Source of the DNA: a virus
Virus record (IMG/VR): IMGVR_UViG_3300040809_001127
Location: 1 to 64,000 of that record
Reading direction: 5' to 3' (one strand)
DNA: 64,000 bases
Part shown: piece after piece, positions 30,974 to 38,017 of the stretch
How the letters are laid out: the number at the start of each line of letters is the position of its first letter
Numbering within the stretch: the first letter of the stretch is position 1
Made by a program: the position numbers and the translations under genes
Notes under the pieces: generated by a model
Databases searched by the model: none
The model's input: only the letters and a program-made list of their open reading frames with translations
Told to the model about the DNA's origin: nothing

Positions 30974-32809
30974 ATGAAATATCTTACGTCAATATGGGCA
31001 ACCTTTGCACTTATTGCTCTCTTATGTTTCATAAGATTAACAGATGGTTCATATGTGGAACAAATCAGACTAATAGGGTTTGATTCATACATTAAAACTT
31101 TACCTGAACAAAAATCAGAACGAATTGTTCTACTTAATATCAGTGAAGAATCACTAGAAGCTTATGGTCAATTCCCTTGGCCAAGACAATACTATGCTCA
31201 ATTAATATCTGATCTTCGTAATAAAAATGCAGGAATGATAGCATTTACAATTATGTTTCCGGAAGACGATCGATTTGGTGGTGATGAAACATTTGCATCA
31301 TGGATTAAAGACAATGGTATTATATTATCTCAAGATGCTGATGAGTATGGTAGATCGACTAAAGCACCTTATGTTGGTTATGCAACATTTGGTACAGCTG
31401 ATCCTATGGATTGGATATATCGATACAAAGGTTTAGTAACAAATATTGAATCATTAGAATCTAATGCTTGGGGAGTAGGATTAATAAATGGCTCTCCTGA
31501 AGTAGACGGTGTGACACGACGTGTCCCGCTGATGTCACAAATTAATAATGAGGTATATCCATCCCTGTCACTTGAGGTACTGAGGGCAATCAATAGGAAG
31601 AAATCTTATACTATTAAGACAACAGATAATGGAATCGAAAGTGTAGTACTAAGGCCATTTGAAATCAATACTGATTCAGACGGAAGTGTATGGTTACAAT
31701 GGAATACTGTTTTTGAAGAAGTAAGTTATACTGGTGCAAGTTCTATACCAGATTTAGAAGGTAAGACTGTAGTAGTAGGAGTAACAGCAAAGGGATTGGC
31801 TAATCAGATATCTACACCTGATGGATTAAAATATCCACATCAATTGCAAGCAACTGCATTACAAACTTTACTTTCAGATAAGCCAATATCAAGACCGATA
31901 TGGGCTGATGCTGTTGAGATTATGGTTGCTTCTTTTGGTGCTCTTCTGATTGCTCTATCGATTTATTATTTACCGATCTATGCAGGAATTGCAGTCTTCG
32001 TCGCCGCTGCAGCTGGATCTGCTTACGCTTCATGGTACGCCTGGTACGAATTTCAGATACTCCTCGACTTATCAGCTACTCTAATATTATATATACTTTC
32101 ACTCACCTCAGCGAGTTTCAATAATTTCTATATACAATTTAAATTACGACAACAAATTAAGAAACAGTTTGAGACATATCTCGATCCAAGACAAGTATAC
32201 CTATTACAAAAGAATCCTGAATTACTGAGACTTGGTGGTGAAAGAAAAGATATGTCATTTATGTTTATGGATATCGTAGGCTTTACTCCTATATCAGAAC
32301 ACTATAAGAATAATGATGACCCAGAAGGCTTAGTGAAACTTATAAATAATTATTTAGATACCATGTCAAAAATTATTTTGAAAAATGGTGGAACAATCGA
32401 CAAGTATATGGGTGATTGTATTATGGCGTTTTGGAATGCGCCATTAGAATGTCCTAATCATGCAGATGCAGCAGTTAATACTGCGGTCGAGATACTAGAA
32501 GCAGCTGATGAGCTTATACAAGAACTTGAAGATCAAGGTTTACCTAGGATTGATATTGGCATTGGTATCAACACCGGTGCATGCATTGTCGGAAATATGG
32601 GATCAGAATCTCGATTTGACTATTCCGTCATTGGAGACGCCGTCAACCTTGGCGCTCGACTCGAAGGCCAAACTCGCAATTATGATGGGGTACGAGTGCT
32701 GTTATCACAGTTCACTGCGGGAGCAAGTTCAGAGAGAAGCTACAGAAAAGTCGATAGCATTAAAGTTAAAGGAAAGACAGAACTTATCGACATTTACACT
32801 GTCGACTGA
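30974..32809 (+). CDS. CHASE2-domain class III adenylate cyclase
   Basis: N-terminal membrane helix (about 7-22), periplasmic CHASE2 sensor domain (about 30-305), three membrane helices (about 311-331, 333-350, 363-382) and a cytoplasmic class III cyclase (about 420-605). Catalytic residues are complete: metal ligands D433 (FMDIVGF) and D481 (KYMGD), purine-contacting K477 and transition-state N558/R562 (GDAVNLGARLE). K477 favours ATP, hence cAMP. It would convert a periplasmic signal into a cytoplasmic cyclic nucleotide. GC-rich codon patches near 31990-32070 and 32560-32720 differ from neighbours. Confidence 0.93.
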   Translation: MKYLTSIWATFALIALLCFIRLTDGSYVEQIRLIGFDSYIKTLPEQKSERIVLLNISEESLEAYGQFPWPRQYYAQLISDLRNKNAGMIAFTIMFPEDDRFGGDETFASWIKDNGIILSQDADEYGRSTKAPYVGYATFGTADPMDWIYRYKGLVTNIESLESNAWGVGLINGSPEVDGVTRRVPLMSQINNEVYPSLSLEVLRAINRKKSYTIKTTDNGIESVVLRPFEINTDSDGSVWLQWNTVFEEVSYTGASSIPDLEGKTVVVGVTAKGLANQISTPDGLKYPHQLQATALQTLLSDKPISRPIWADAVEIMVASFGALLIALSIYYLPIYAGIAVFVAAAAGSAYASWYAWYEFQILLDLSATLILYILSLTSASFNNFYIQFKLRQQIKKQFETYLDPRQVYLLQKNPELLRLGGERKDMSFMFMDIVGFTPISEHYKNNDDPEGLVKLINNYLDTMSKIILKNGGTIDKYMGDCIMAFWNAPLECPNHADAAVNTAVEILEAADELIQELEDQGLPRIDIGIGINTGACIVGNMGSESRFDYSVIGDAVNLGARLEGQTRNYDGVRVLLSQFTAGASSERSYRKVDSIKVKGKTELIDIYTVD

Positions 32810-33113
32810 GAAAAAACTACATCCTACAATATGGTATACCTTTTGGGTCCTACAAGCAGCAGATGTATGGACAACAAAAGAAGGCATTAAGTATGATTGT
32901 GTATATGAAGCAAATCCATTACTTCCTAAAGTTCCTCACGTTGATAGATTACTCATACATAAGACACTATTTCTACATCCATTTGCTATCTTAAAAAACG
33001 AAGATACGTTAGATAATACACAAATGATTTTTCCTATATTATTGACAGCTTGGGTGGTAAATAATAACCTTAAAGTAATTGATAGAGCTGAAAGTCGCTG
33101 TAACCTCAGATAA
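32508..33113 (+). CDS. Membrane protein with a 5' end that may overprint the cyclase gene
   Basis: The frame runs on for 101 codons past the cyclase stop as a hydrophobic, DUF5658-like protein (LQAADVWTT, YEANPLLPKVPHVDRLL, IFPILLTAWVV). No ATG, GTG or TTG lies at the start of that part. The first in-frame Met residues are at 32682/32685 and 32508, inside the cyclase gene. From 32508 the product would begin with a classic signal peptide (KNLKIKVYLGLILALVSTPVHA, here shortened to KVYLGLILALVS). The real start is uncertain; the 3' half is likely coding. Confidence 0.5.
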   Translation: MSLYKNLKIKVYLGLILALVSTPVHALSEIWDQNLDLTIPSLETPSTLALDSKAKLAIMMGYECCYHSSLREQVQREATEKSIALKLKERQNLSTFTLSTEKKLHPTIWYTFWVLQAADVWTTKEGIKYDCVYEANPLLPKVPHVDRLLIHKTLFLHPFAILKNEDTLDNTQMIFPILLTAWVVNNNLKVIDRAESRCNLR

Positions 33114-33114
33114 G

Positions 33115-33189
33115 AACAACACTTTTTCACAAGTTTTTTCACTTTTTTTTAAAAAAACCGTTTACAAAGACTCCAAACTGTGGTATAAT
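33115..33189 (+). promoter_or_regulatory. Early promoter with duplicated T/CAC-rich cassette
   Basis: TTTACA (33161-33166) and TATAAT (33184-33189) with 17-bp spacing. The preceding 46 bases nearly repeat those at 1037-1082. Seven bases after the -10 box comes the ATG of the HAD gene (33196), so a leaderless mRNA is predicted. It marks the boundary between the curli/cyclase cluster and an early block. Confidence 0.8.
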
Positions 33190-33195
33190 ATACCC

Positions 33196-33657
33196 ATGAT
33201 AAGGAAAAACGTAATATTCGATGTAGATGGAACAATCGCTGATTGTAACCACAGACGTAAATTTGTAGATGGATCTCAGAAAAAAGACTGGGATGCATTT
33301 AAAGATGCCACACACTTAGACACACCGATTCAACACGTATGCGATATGGCTAAACAGCATTATGCTGACGAAGATACTGTTATCTTTGTATCTGCCAGAA
33401 ACAATTCACAAAGACAAATAACTGAAAAACAAATAACTGAATGGATAGGCATAGAGAATCCTATATTGTTTCTTAGACCTGATGGTGACTACAGATCAGA
33501 CGATGTATTTAAGAAAGACGTATTAGAAGTAATTAGAGATATGCTTGGTCAAGATCCAGATGTTGTATACGACGACAGAAATCAAGTTGTTGACATGTGG
33601 AGAGCCAATGGTATCAATTGTATACAAGTTGTTCCAAGAAATGAAGGTGATTTTTAA
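33196..33657 (+). CDS. HAD polynucleotide 3'-phosphatase-like protein (154 aa)
   Basis: FDVDGTIAD (D9, D11) is the HAD nucleophile motif. The HRRKF, DWDAFKDAT, VSARN and VYDDRNQVVDMWR segments match the phosphatase half of T4 polynucleotide kinase (PseT). T4 PseT fuses kinase and phosphatase; here the phosphatase stands alone and a P-loop kinase lies at 7447. I start at ATG 33196, not the longer upstream frame, because that frame crosses the promoter and ATG 33196 sits at the predicted transcript start. Confidence 0.82.
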   Translation: MIRKNVIFDVDGTIADCNHRRKFVDGSQKKDWDAFKDATHLDTPIQHVCDMAKQHYADEDTVIFVSARNNSQRQITEKQITEWIGIENPILFLRPDGDYRSDDVFKKDVLEVIRDMLGQDPDVVYDDRNQVVDMWRANGINCIQVVPRNEGDF

Positions 33658-33974
33658 TGCAAACGACTAATGAGTTATATTATTCAGCAGATATCCAAGT
33701 AATCAAAGAGACTACTGACTGGGATATTCCTAATCATACGTATTATATCAATCGTTCTGAAAAGATGGTTGCATATATCTCTCGTACTGGTGAAAAGAAA
33801 GTTTTTATAAAGCCATTATCTTTCAGCCGTTCTGGCCGCAAGTTTCATGTGATGAAAGATTTTGGCTATCCCCGTTCCGGTAAGTATAAGACAACCGCCA
33901 CAAGCTGTACATGCTTAGGGTTCTTATATCGTAAACAGTGTAAACATGTCAAGGCTTATAACAAAAAAGTCTAA
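33657..33974 (+). CDS. SWIM-type zinc-finger protein (105 aa)
   Basis: The C-terminal SCTCLGFLYRKQCKHV holds C84-x-C86-x8-C95-x-H97, the CxCxnCxH pattern of SWIM zinc fingers, in a basic context suited to DNA or protein binding. The N-terminal 80 residues are beta-rich. No fused helicase or transposase domain. Coupled by TAATG overlap to the phosphatase gene. Early expression suggests a role in takeover or DNA repair; unproven. Confidence 0.75.
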   Translation: MQTTNELYYSADIQVIKETTDWDIPNHTYYINRSEKMVAYISRTGEKKVFIKPLSFSRSGRKFHVMKDFGYPRSGKYKTTATSCTCLGFLYRKQCKHVKAYNKKV

Positions 33975-34002
33975 AAAAAGTGAATTTTTTTTCACAAAAC
34001 CG

Positions 34003-34030
34003 TTTACATTTACCGAGAATGTGGTATAAT
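34003..34030 (+). promoter_or_regulatory. Sigma70-like early promoter
   Basis: TTTACA (34003-34008) and TATAAT (34025-34030), 16-bp spacing, preceded by TTTTTTTTCACAAAACCG. The leader contains ATAAGGAG before ATG 34060. It drives the small-gene run 34060-35514. Confidence 0.8.
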
Positions 34031-34059
34031 AGTCATATAAATTGATAAGGAGTTAAATT

Positions 34060-34332
34060 ATGAAAAAATCTATTATGAATGCAATCAATGGAATCTCTTC
34101 TATTGAGGAAATGAACGAAGTGATCGGTCTGATCAAAATCAAGCAAAAGCAACTGAAGTCTATTCAAGTGGCTATGAACAAAAACGCAATTAGCGTTGGT
34201 TCAAAGGTCAAAGTAACTTCAAGAGCCGGCGTTGAATACGGTAAAGTTCTTGAAATCAAAAGGACTAAAGCCATCGTAATGATCGATGGTATGAGATACA
34301 ATTGCCCTATCTCAATCATGGAGGCAGCGTAA
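34060..34332 (+). CDS. Small KOW/SH3-like early protein (90 aa)
   Basis: A helical N-terminus (about 1-45) precedes a small beta-barrel (VGSKVKVTSRAGVEYGKVLEIKR is the core, residues about 47-70) reminiscent of KOW/SH3-like nucleic-acid-binding folds. Strong AAGGAG Shine-Dalgarno. Codon use is richer in C/G third positions than in neighbours. Function unknown. Confidence 0.7.
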   Translation: MKKSIMNAINGISSIEEMNEVIGLIKIKQKQLKSIQVAMNKNAISVGSKVKVTSRAGVEYGKVLEIKRTKAIVMIDGMRYNCPISIMEAA

Positions 34333-34556
34333 TGAATCCTCAACTTAAAAAGATTTTTGATTACACACTTTCTATCATGATCGTGTGTAGTCTTATTATT
34401 GGTCTGGCTTGGGCAATGTCATCTGTTGCTCAAATGCCTGATGTTTATGTAAGTAATTCAACTGGAGAATGTGTAAAGGTAATCAACTATGACGAAAGGT
34501 TTGATTACACTTGCGAAAATCTTCCTGAAAAATATAATCATATGTGGGTGAAATAA
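34332..34556 (+). CDS. Conserved small membrane protein (74 aa)
   Basis: ATG 34332 overlaps the previous stop. One membrane helix (about 9-32, YTLSIMIVCSLIIGLAWAM) is followed by a short exported tail with two Cys (GECVKVI, YTCENLP). The ending KYNHMWVK is characteristic of a small family seen in many marine T4-like phages. Function unknown. TAATG overlap with the next gene. Confidence 0.75.
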   Translation: MNPQLKKIFDYTLSIMIVCSLIIGLAWAMSSVAQMPDVYVSNSTGECVKVINYDERFDYTCENLPEKYNHMWVK

Positions 34557-34954
34557 TGGAAAAAATTATTTATAGTGCAAGCGATTCTGGTGGCGATGGA
34601 ACTTCTCTTAAAGGTTACATCCTTGCTTCGTATCGCGAATTAGTAGATATGTTTGGCGATCCTGCATATGGAGAGTCAGGCGATAGTAAATGTACATTTA
34701 CCTTTGTAGTTAACTACGAAATTAGTTATAATGGCGATTGCGAGTATGGTACATTTACTCTATACGATTGGAAAGGAAATCGTCCTTATGATGACAATGA
34801 ACGATTTGAAGTTCATGTTGGTGGTTCTTGTATTACCGATAGCTTAGCAGCTGAAAATGCAATTCGAATTTTTAATAAAACCGATGCTCGATATACAGCA
34901 GATAAAGACTGTATGTCTGGTGTCTCATTTGATATGGGAGTAGAATATGTCTAA
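34556..34954 (+). CDS. Hypothetical protein (132 aa)
   Basis: ATG 34556 is chosen (TAATG overlap); an in-frame GTG lies 12 bases upstream. A conserved-looking alpha/beta protein with a pattern (LVDMFGDP ... SDSKCTFTFVVNY-like, YDWKG) recalling small phage proteins that bind or mimic others, but no family can be named. Early operon member. Confidence 0.65.
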   Translation: MEKIIYSASDSGGDGTSLKGYILASYRELVDMFGDPAYGESGDSKCTFTFVVNYEISYNGDCEYGTFTLYDWKGNRPYDDNERFEVHVGGSCITDSLAAENAIRIFNKTDARYTADKDCMSGVSFDMGVEYV

Positions 34955-35222
34955 TTTTGATGAAATAAAAAGAATCCTTCAAGAAGAAAAGGAAAAAATG
35001 GAGTTTGAGAAAACTGTAAAAAAGGTTTACTCAAAGCCTAAAAATTATTATAATAAACTCAGTGCGCAAGTAAAGAAGGCTGGTAAACAGTCTCCTGGTG
35101 GCTTGGATTGTTTCAAAGAAGAAAATATGTACTATACCGAAAAAGAAACTAATGATTATCTTTCAGGGTCAAGCTATATGGAAACATACAACGCAATGAA
35201 AGGACAAGATGACTGGGATTAA
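34947..35222 (+). CDS. Hypothetical protein (91 aa)
   Basis: A charged N-terminal coiled coil (EIKRILQEEKEKMEFEKTV) and a polar C-terminal half. No domain recognised. Starts inside the preceding gene, consistent with translational coupling in the early operon. Confidence 0.6.
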   Translation: MSNFDEIKRILQEEKEKMEFEKTVKKVYSKPKNYYNKLSAQVKKAGKQSPGGLDCFKEENMYYTEKETNDYLSGSSYMETYNAMKGQDDWD

Positions 35223-35223
35223 T

Positions 35224-35514
35224 ATGACTGAGTTTTCTGATATTGTAGATAAGCAACGTATTATTTTAAAGGCTGAAGAGCTGAGAGATAGTATTGAAAA
35301 TATGCATGTCCATGGATTAAGTTCTATGTGGTATGATAATCGTCCGCAAGATACTGAAGGTAACAAAATGGTTACTGATATTACTTACATTGACAATAGG
35401 ATTGAACGTACTTTACCTGATGGCACTCTTATTCTAATGCAACAAGGTCTTAAAGGTAAACAGTGGTTAGATAAAGTAGAACGCATTATGTTGAATGAAG
35501 AAAAAAAGTTTTAA
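35224..35514 (+). CDS. Hypothetical protein (96 aa)
   Basis: ATG 35224 lies one base after the previous stop; an in-frame ATG at 35209 is possible. The sequence shows a helical N-terminus and a beta hairpin (VTDITYIDNRIERTLPDGT). Unknown function. The early operon ends here; a new promoter follows. Confidence 0.6.
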   Translation: MTEFSDIVDKQRIILKAEELRDSIENMHVHGLSSMWYDNRPQDTEGNKMVTDITYIDNRIERTLPDGTLILMQQGLKGKQWLDKVERIMLNEEKKF

Positions 35515-35521
35515 AAAAACG

Positions 35522-35550
35522 TTTACTTTTACTTCTAACTGTGGTATAAT
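35522..35550 (+). promoter_or_regulatory. Sigma70-like promoter upstream of the 35560 gene
   Basis: TTTACT (35522-35527) and TATAAT (35545-35550), 17-bp spacing, preceded by an A/T-rich run. ATG 35560 begins ten bases after the -10 box, so the transcript would have at most a two- to three-base leader. Confidence 0.75.
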
Positions 35551-35559
35551 ATATCTATT

Positions 35560-35919
35560 ATGGGAATGACAAACTTTTATCAAGGTAGTTTACGATATGA
35601 CATTCATGGTCGTAAGCGTAAAACTACTGCTTTAAAAAAGGCTCGTAAACCAAACGTTGTGTTTAAGCCTATGGAAAAAAAATCAAATCAGCTTGATGAG
35701 CTTAGGCGTCAACAGGCTGCACAATACAAATCATTGATGGAAGAGTCTATCAAGAATGGTACCTTTACTGAGAATGGTGGCTCTGGTACCGCAAAAGAAA
35801 CCATCAAGTATACTGGCGATCTTATTGTAGGTATTGCCACTATGCACAAATCGAATGCTGTGCCTGTTATGAAAGGCACTAAGCAAGCTGAAGAAATTGC
35901 TAAGATGAGGAGAGGCTAA
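35560..35919 (+). CDS. Basic hypothetical protein (119 aa)
   Basis: A Lys/Arg-rich N-terminal half (HGRKRKTTALKKARK) suggests nucleic-acid contact. The C-terminus reads TGDLIVGIATMHKSNAVPV and ends with a helix, a pattern I associate with conserved cyanophage proteins of unknown function. No Shine-Dalgarno is seen before ATG 35560 or 35566, in line with a leaderless message. Confidence 0.65.
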   Translation: MGMTNFYQGSLRYDIHGRKRKTTALKKARKPNVVFKPMEKKSNQLDELRRQQAAQYKSLMEESIKNGTFTENGGSGTAKETIKYTGDLIVGIATMHKSNAVPVMKGTKQAEEIAKMRRG

Positions 35920-36083
35920 TGGAATATATTTTTATAATCATAGCTGGTTATTTTGCTTTTATGAGTAGTCATATTGTTTCAGAACAAAAAGCAGGTAAAC
36001 ATATTCCTCTCCCTTGGGAAAAAGAGAGTAACGAAATATTTGATAAGTCTAAAATCAAATATACAGATGGAGATAATACATGA
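35919..36083 (+). CDS. Small single-TM protein (54 aa)
   Basis: TAATG overlap with the previous gene and ATGA overlap with the next. The first 20 residues are a membrane helix (YIFIIIAGYFAFMSSHIV), followed by a soluble tail containing IPLPWEKES. Function unknown. Confidence 0.6.
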   Translation: MEYIFIIIAGYFAFMSSHIVSEQKAGKHIPLPWEKESNEIFDKSKIKYTDGDNT

Positions 36084-36262
36084 AATATAGTACTTATGTT
36101 GACGATGATAGAACCGCTCATGTAGTAAGAGATGCCGATGGAAATTGGGGAATTGCAATGTACGAAAATAACGAACATGTTCGTACTGAAGTTTATAAAG
36201 GACATAGTGAAATTTATGCTGAGAACGCGGCAGAAAATTATGTCATGAAGATAAAAAATTAG
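36080..36262 (+). CDS. Small hypothetical protein (60 aa)
   Basis: A short beta-type domain (AHVVRDADGNWGIAMYENNE) and C-terminal helix; no family recognised. Its start overlaps the preceding stop. It is the last gene before a strong hairpin. Confidence 0.6.
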   Translation: MKYSTYVDDDRTAHVVRDADGNWGIAMYENNEHVRTEVYKGHSEIYAENAAENYVMKIKN

Positions 36263-36267
36263 TTTAT

Positions 36268-36313
36268 GGCTGGCGCAGAATTCTACTCCTTATCAATTGA
36301 CTCTGCGTCGGCC
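36268..36313 (+). promoter_or_regulatory. 12-bp hairpin between genes 36080 and 36333
   Basis: GGCTGGCGCAGA (36268-36279) pairs with TCTGCGTCGGCC (36302-36313): ten Watson-Crick pairs and two G-U pairs, with a 22-nt loop. The sequence after it is TTCTATT, so it could be a weak terminator or an RNA regulatory element ahead of the 36333 gene, whose GGAGAG Shine-Dalgarno follows within 15 bases. Confidence 0.6.
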
Positions 36314-36332
36314 TTCTATTGTGGAGAGTTAA

Positions 36333-37487
36333 ATGGCTAAAAAGAAAAATGCCGGAATGTCAAGGCAGACACTTGACGATAAAATGATGGGTCCTGAACC
36401 TGCATGGGTTGAAGGCGATATCACTGAAGAAAATTATAAAAGAGAACTAAATGCAGGTTTGCGTTGGTATAACTATTTCTGGAAACCTAAGCAGTATGTT
36501 AAACCTGCTCTTACCTATGCAAAAGATGTATTAAAGTTTTCTAAGAAAGATATTGATTCTCTTAAAAAGCTGAAAGATTATCAATTATCACTTACGCCTG
36601 GACCTGGTCGTTTAGCACAGCTTGCTCTACGAGGGTTTCCTACAGAACAATTTGATGATTACCTTAAGGCTAAATATGACGAGTGCTTAAAGGTTGCCAA
36701 AGAAATTATTGTTGAACAAAAACAAGAACAAAAAGAAAAATCTAAAAAGCCTGTTATTACACCAGCTGATCGTATGAAAATAAAAGTCATAGAAACCATC
36801 ATGGGAGACTTTGATGAAATCTTAATAGATGCTTGGATGGAAGATAACTTTGATGTTAAATTTGACACTTACAATCTACTTAAAAAACATGACATCAAAG
36901 GAACGGGTCTTAATATCTTTAAGCAAAGAGTGGAAGAATATCATTTAGAAATAAGTGATGCATACGACAAAAAATGTGACCAAGCTGTAGAAGCTTATTC
37001 ACATGTTAAACGTACTAACCTACGTAAAATGAAAAAAGAACTTGAAAATATTTTAAGTGATATTGAAAAAATTCGTACAGCTCAAAAGCAAACTCGTAAG
37101 CCAAGAGCTCATAAAGCAAAAGCTTCTGATAAGCAAGTCGAAAAGCTACAATATTGCAAAGAAAATAATGAAGCAAAGCTTGCTTCGATTAATCCGGTTA
37201 CAATTCCAGGCGCTCAACGTCTTTACATGTTTAACATAAAGAATAAAAAGCTTACTGAATTTATATCCGACAGCGCATCAGGATTTGAGGTGAGTGGTAC
37301 ATCAATCAAAAATTATGATCCAGCACAATCACGCTGCGTCACTCTACGAAAACCTGATGATGTAATCCCTGGGGTCATGACAAAGACAGTGAAACAGATT
37401 GACAATATTTGGAAGACTCTAACAACAAAAACTACTAAACCTACAGCTCGTATTAACAACGACTGTATTTTATTAAGAGTATTATAG
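36333..37487 (+). CDS. Conserved hypothetical protein (384 aa)
   Basis: A large basic protein with an N-terminal disordered segment, a mainly helical middle (Lys/Glu-rich coiled coils near 115-145 and 215-270) and a beta-containing C-terminal third (GAQRLYMFNIKNKKL ... IKNYDPAQSRCVTLRKP). Similar proteins exist in cyanomyophages near replication genes; I know no function. Preceded by a hairpin and GGAGAG. Placed ahead of peroxiredoxin, gp33 and gp32 genes, so probably early/middle. Confidence 0.7.
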   Translation: MAKKKNAGMSRQTLDDKMMGPEPAWVEGDITEENYKRELNAGLRWYNYFWKPKQYVKPALTYAKDVLKFSKKDIDSLKKLKDYQLSLTPGPGRLAQLALRGFPTEQFDDYLKAKYDECLKVAKEIIVEQKQEQKEKSKKPVITPADRMKIKVIETIMGDFDEILIDAWMEDNFDVKFDTYNLLKKHDIKGTGLNIFKQRVEEYHLEISDAYDKKCDQAVEAYSHVKRTNLRKMKKELENILSDIEKIRTAQKQTRKPRAHKAKASDKQVEKLQYCKENNEAKLASINPVTIPGAQRLYMFNIKNKKLTEFISDSASGFEVSGTSIKNYDPAQSRCVTLRKPDDVIPGVMTKTVKQIDNIWKTLTTKTTKPTARINNDCILLRVL

Positions 37488-37495
37488 GAGGTACT

Positions 37496-38017
37496 ATGTA
37501 TACAGTAGGAGATACTTTTCCCGCTTTCTCACTGCAGGGAATTGATTCAAACAATGAATTTGTGAGAGTAGAGATTGAAGAAGGTTATACACCACATAAA
37601 AAGGATTGGTCTGTAATCTACTTTTATCCAAAAGATTTTACCTTTATCTGTCCAACAGAAATTGCTGGTATGGACGTTTTGGTAGATCATGCAAATGTAA
37701 TTGGCATTAGTGGAGATAATGAATTTTGTAAGTTAGCTTGGAAAAAAGACAACGAACTTATTGGCTCTATTAATCATACACTGGCTGCTGATTGTGGTCT
37801 TGGTTTGTCGCATCAACTTGGAATCGTAAATGAAAAAGAAGGAGTTTGTTATAGAGCAACGTTTATCTTCGATAAACATAGAACGATTCAACATGTTTCT
37901 GTGAACGCATTAGATACTGGTAGAAATGCAAATGAAGTATTAAGGACTTTAAAAGCATTACAAGCTGGTGGACTTACTGGTTGCTCTTGGGATGACGGAG
38001 ATGAATTTGTTGGGTGA
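37496..38017 (+). CDS. Peroxiredoxin (AhpC/TSA family)
   Basis: Reduces peroxides. YPKDFTFICPTE carries the peroxidatic cysteine C52 with the PxxxTxxC context (T49, C52), and a downstream Arg (YRATF) completes the active site. A second Cys, C163 in LTGCSWDDGDEF, fits the resolving position of AhpC-like enzymes. The 173-aa length is normal. AGGAGG precedes the ATG. This is an auxiliary metabolic gene rarely listed in T4-like phages; it would protect the host or reductase from oxidative stress. It overlaps gene 33. Confidence 0.9.
   Translation: MYTVGDTFPAFSLQGIDSNNEFVRVEIEEGYTPHKKDWSVIYFYPKDFTFICPTEIAGMDVLVDHANVIGISGDNEFCKLAWKKDNELIGSINHTLAADCGLGLSHQLGIVNEKEGVCYRATFIFDKHRTIQHVSVNALDTGRNANEVLRTLKALQAGGLTGCSWDDGDEFVG

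Noticed and set aside
33079-33195. Longer start for the 3'-phosphatase gene at 33079
   Set aside because: The extension would translate the promoter cassette into Phe/Lys-rich sequence; ATG 33196 starts exactly at the HAD domain.
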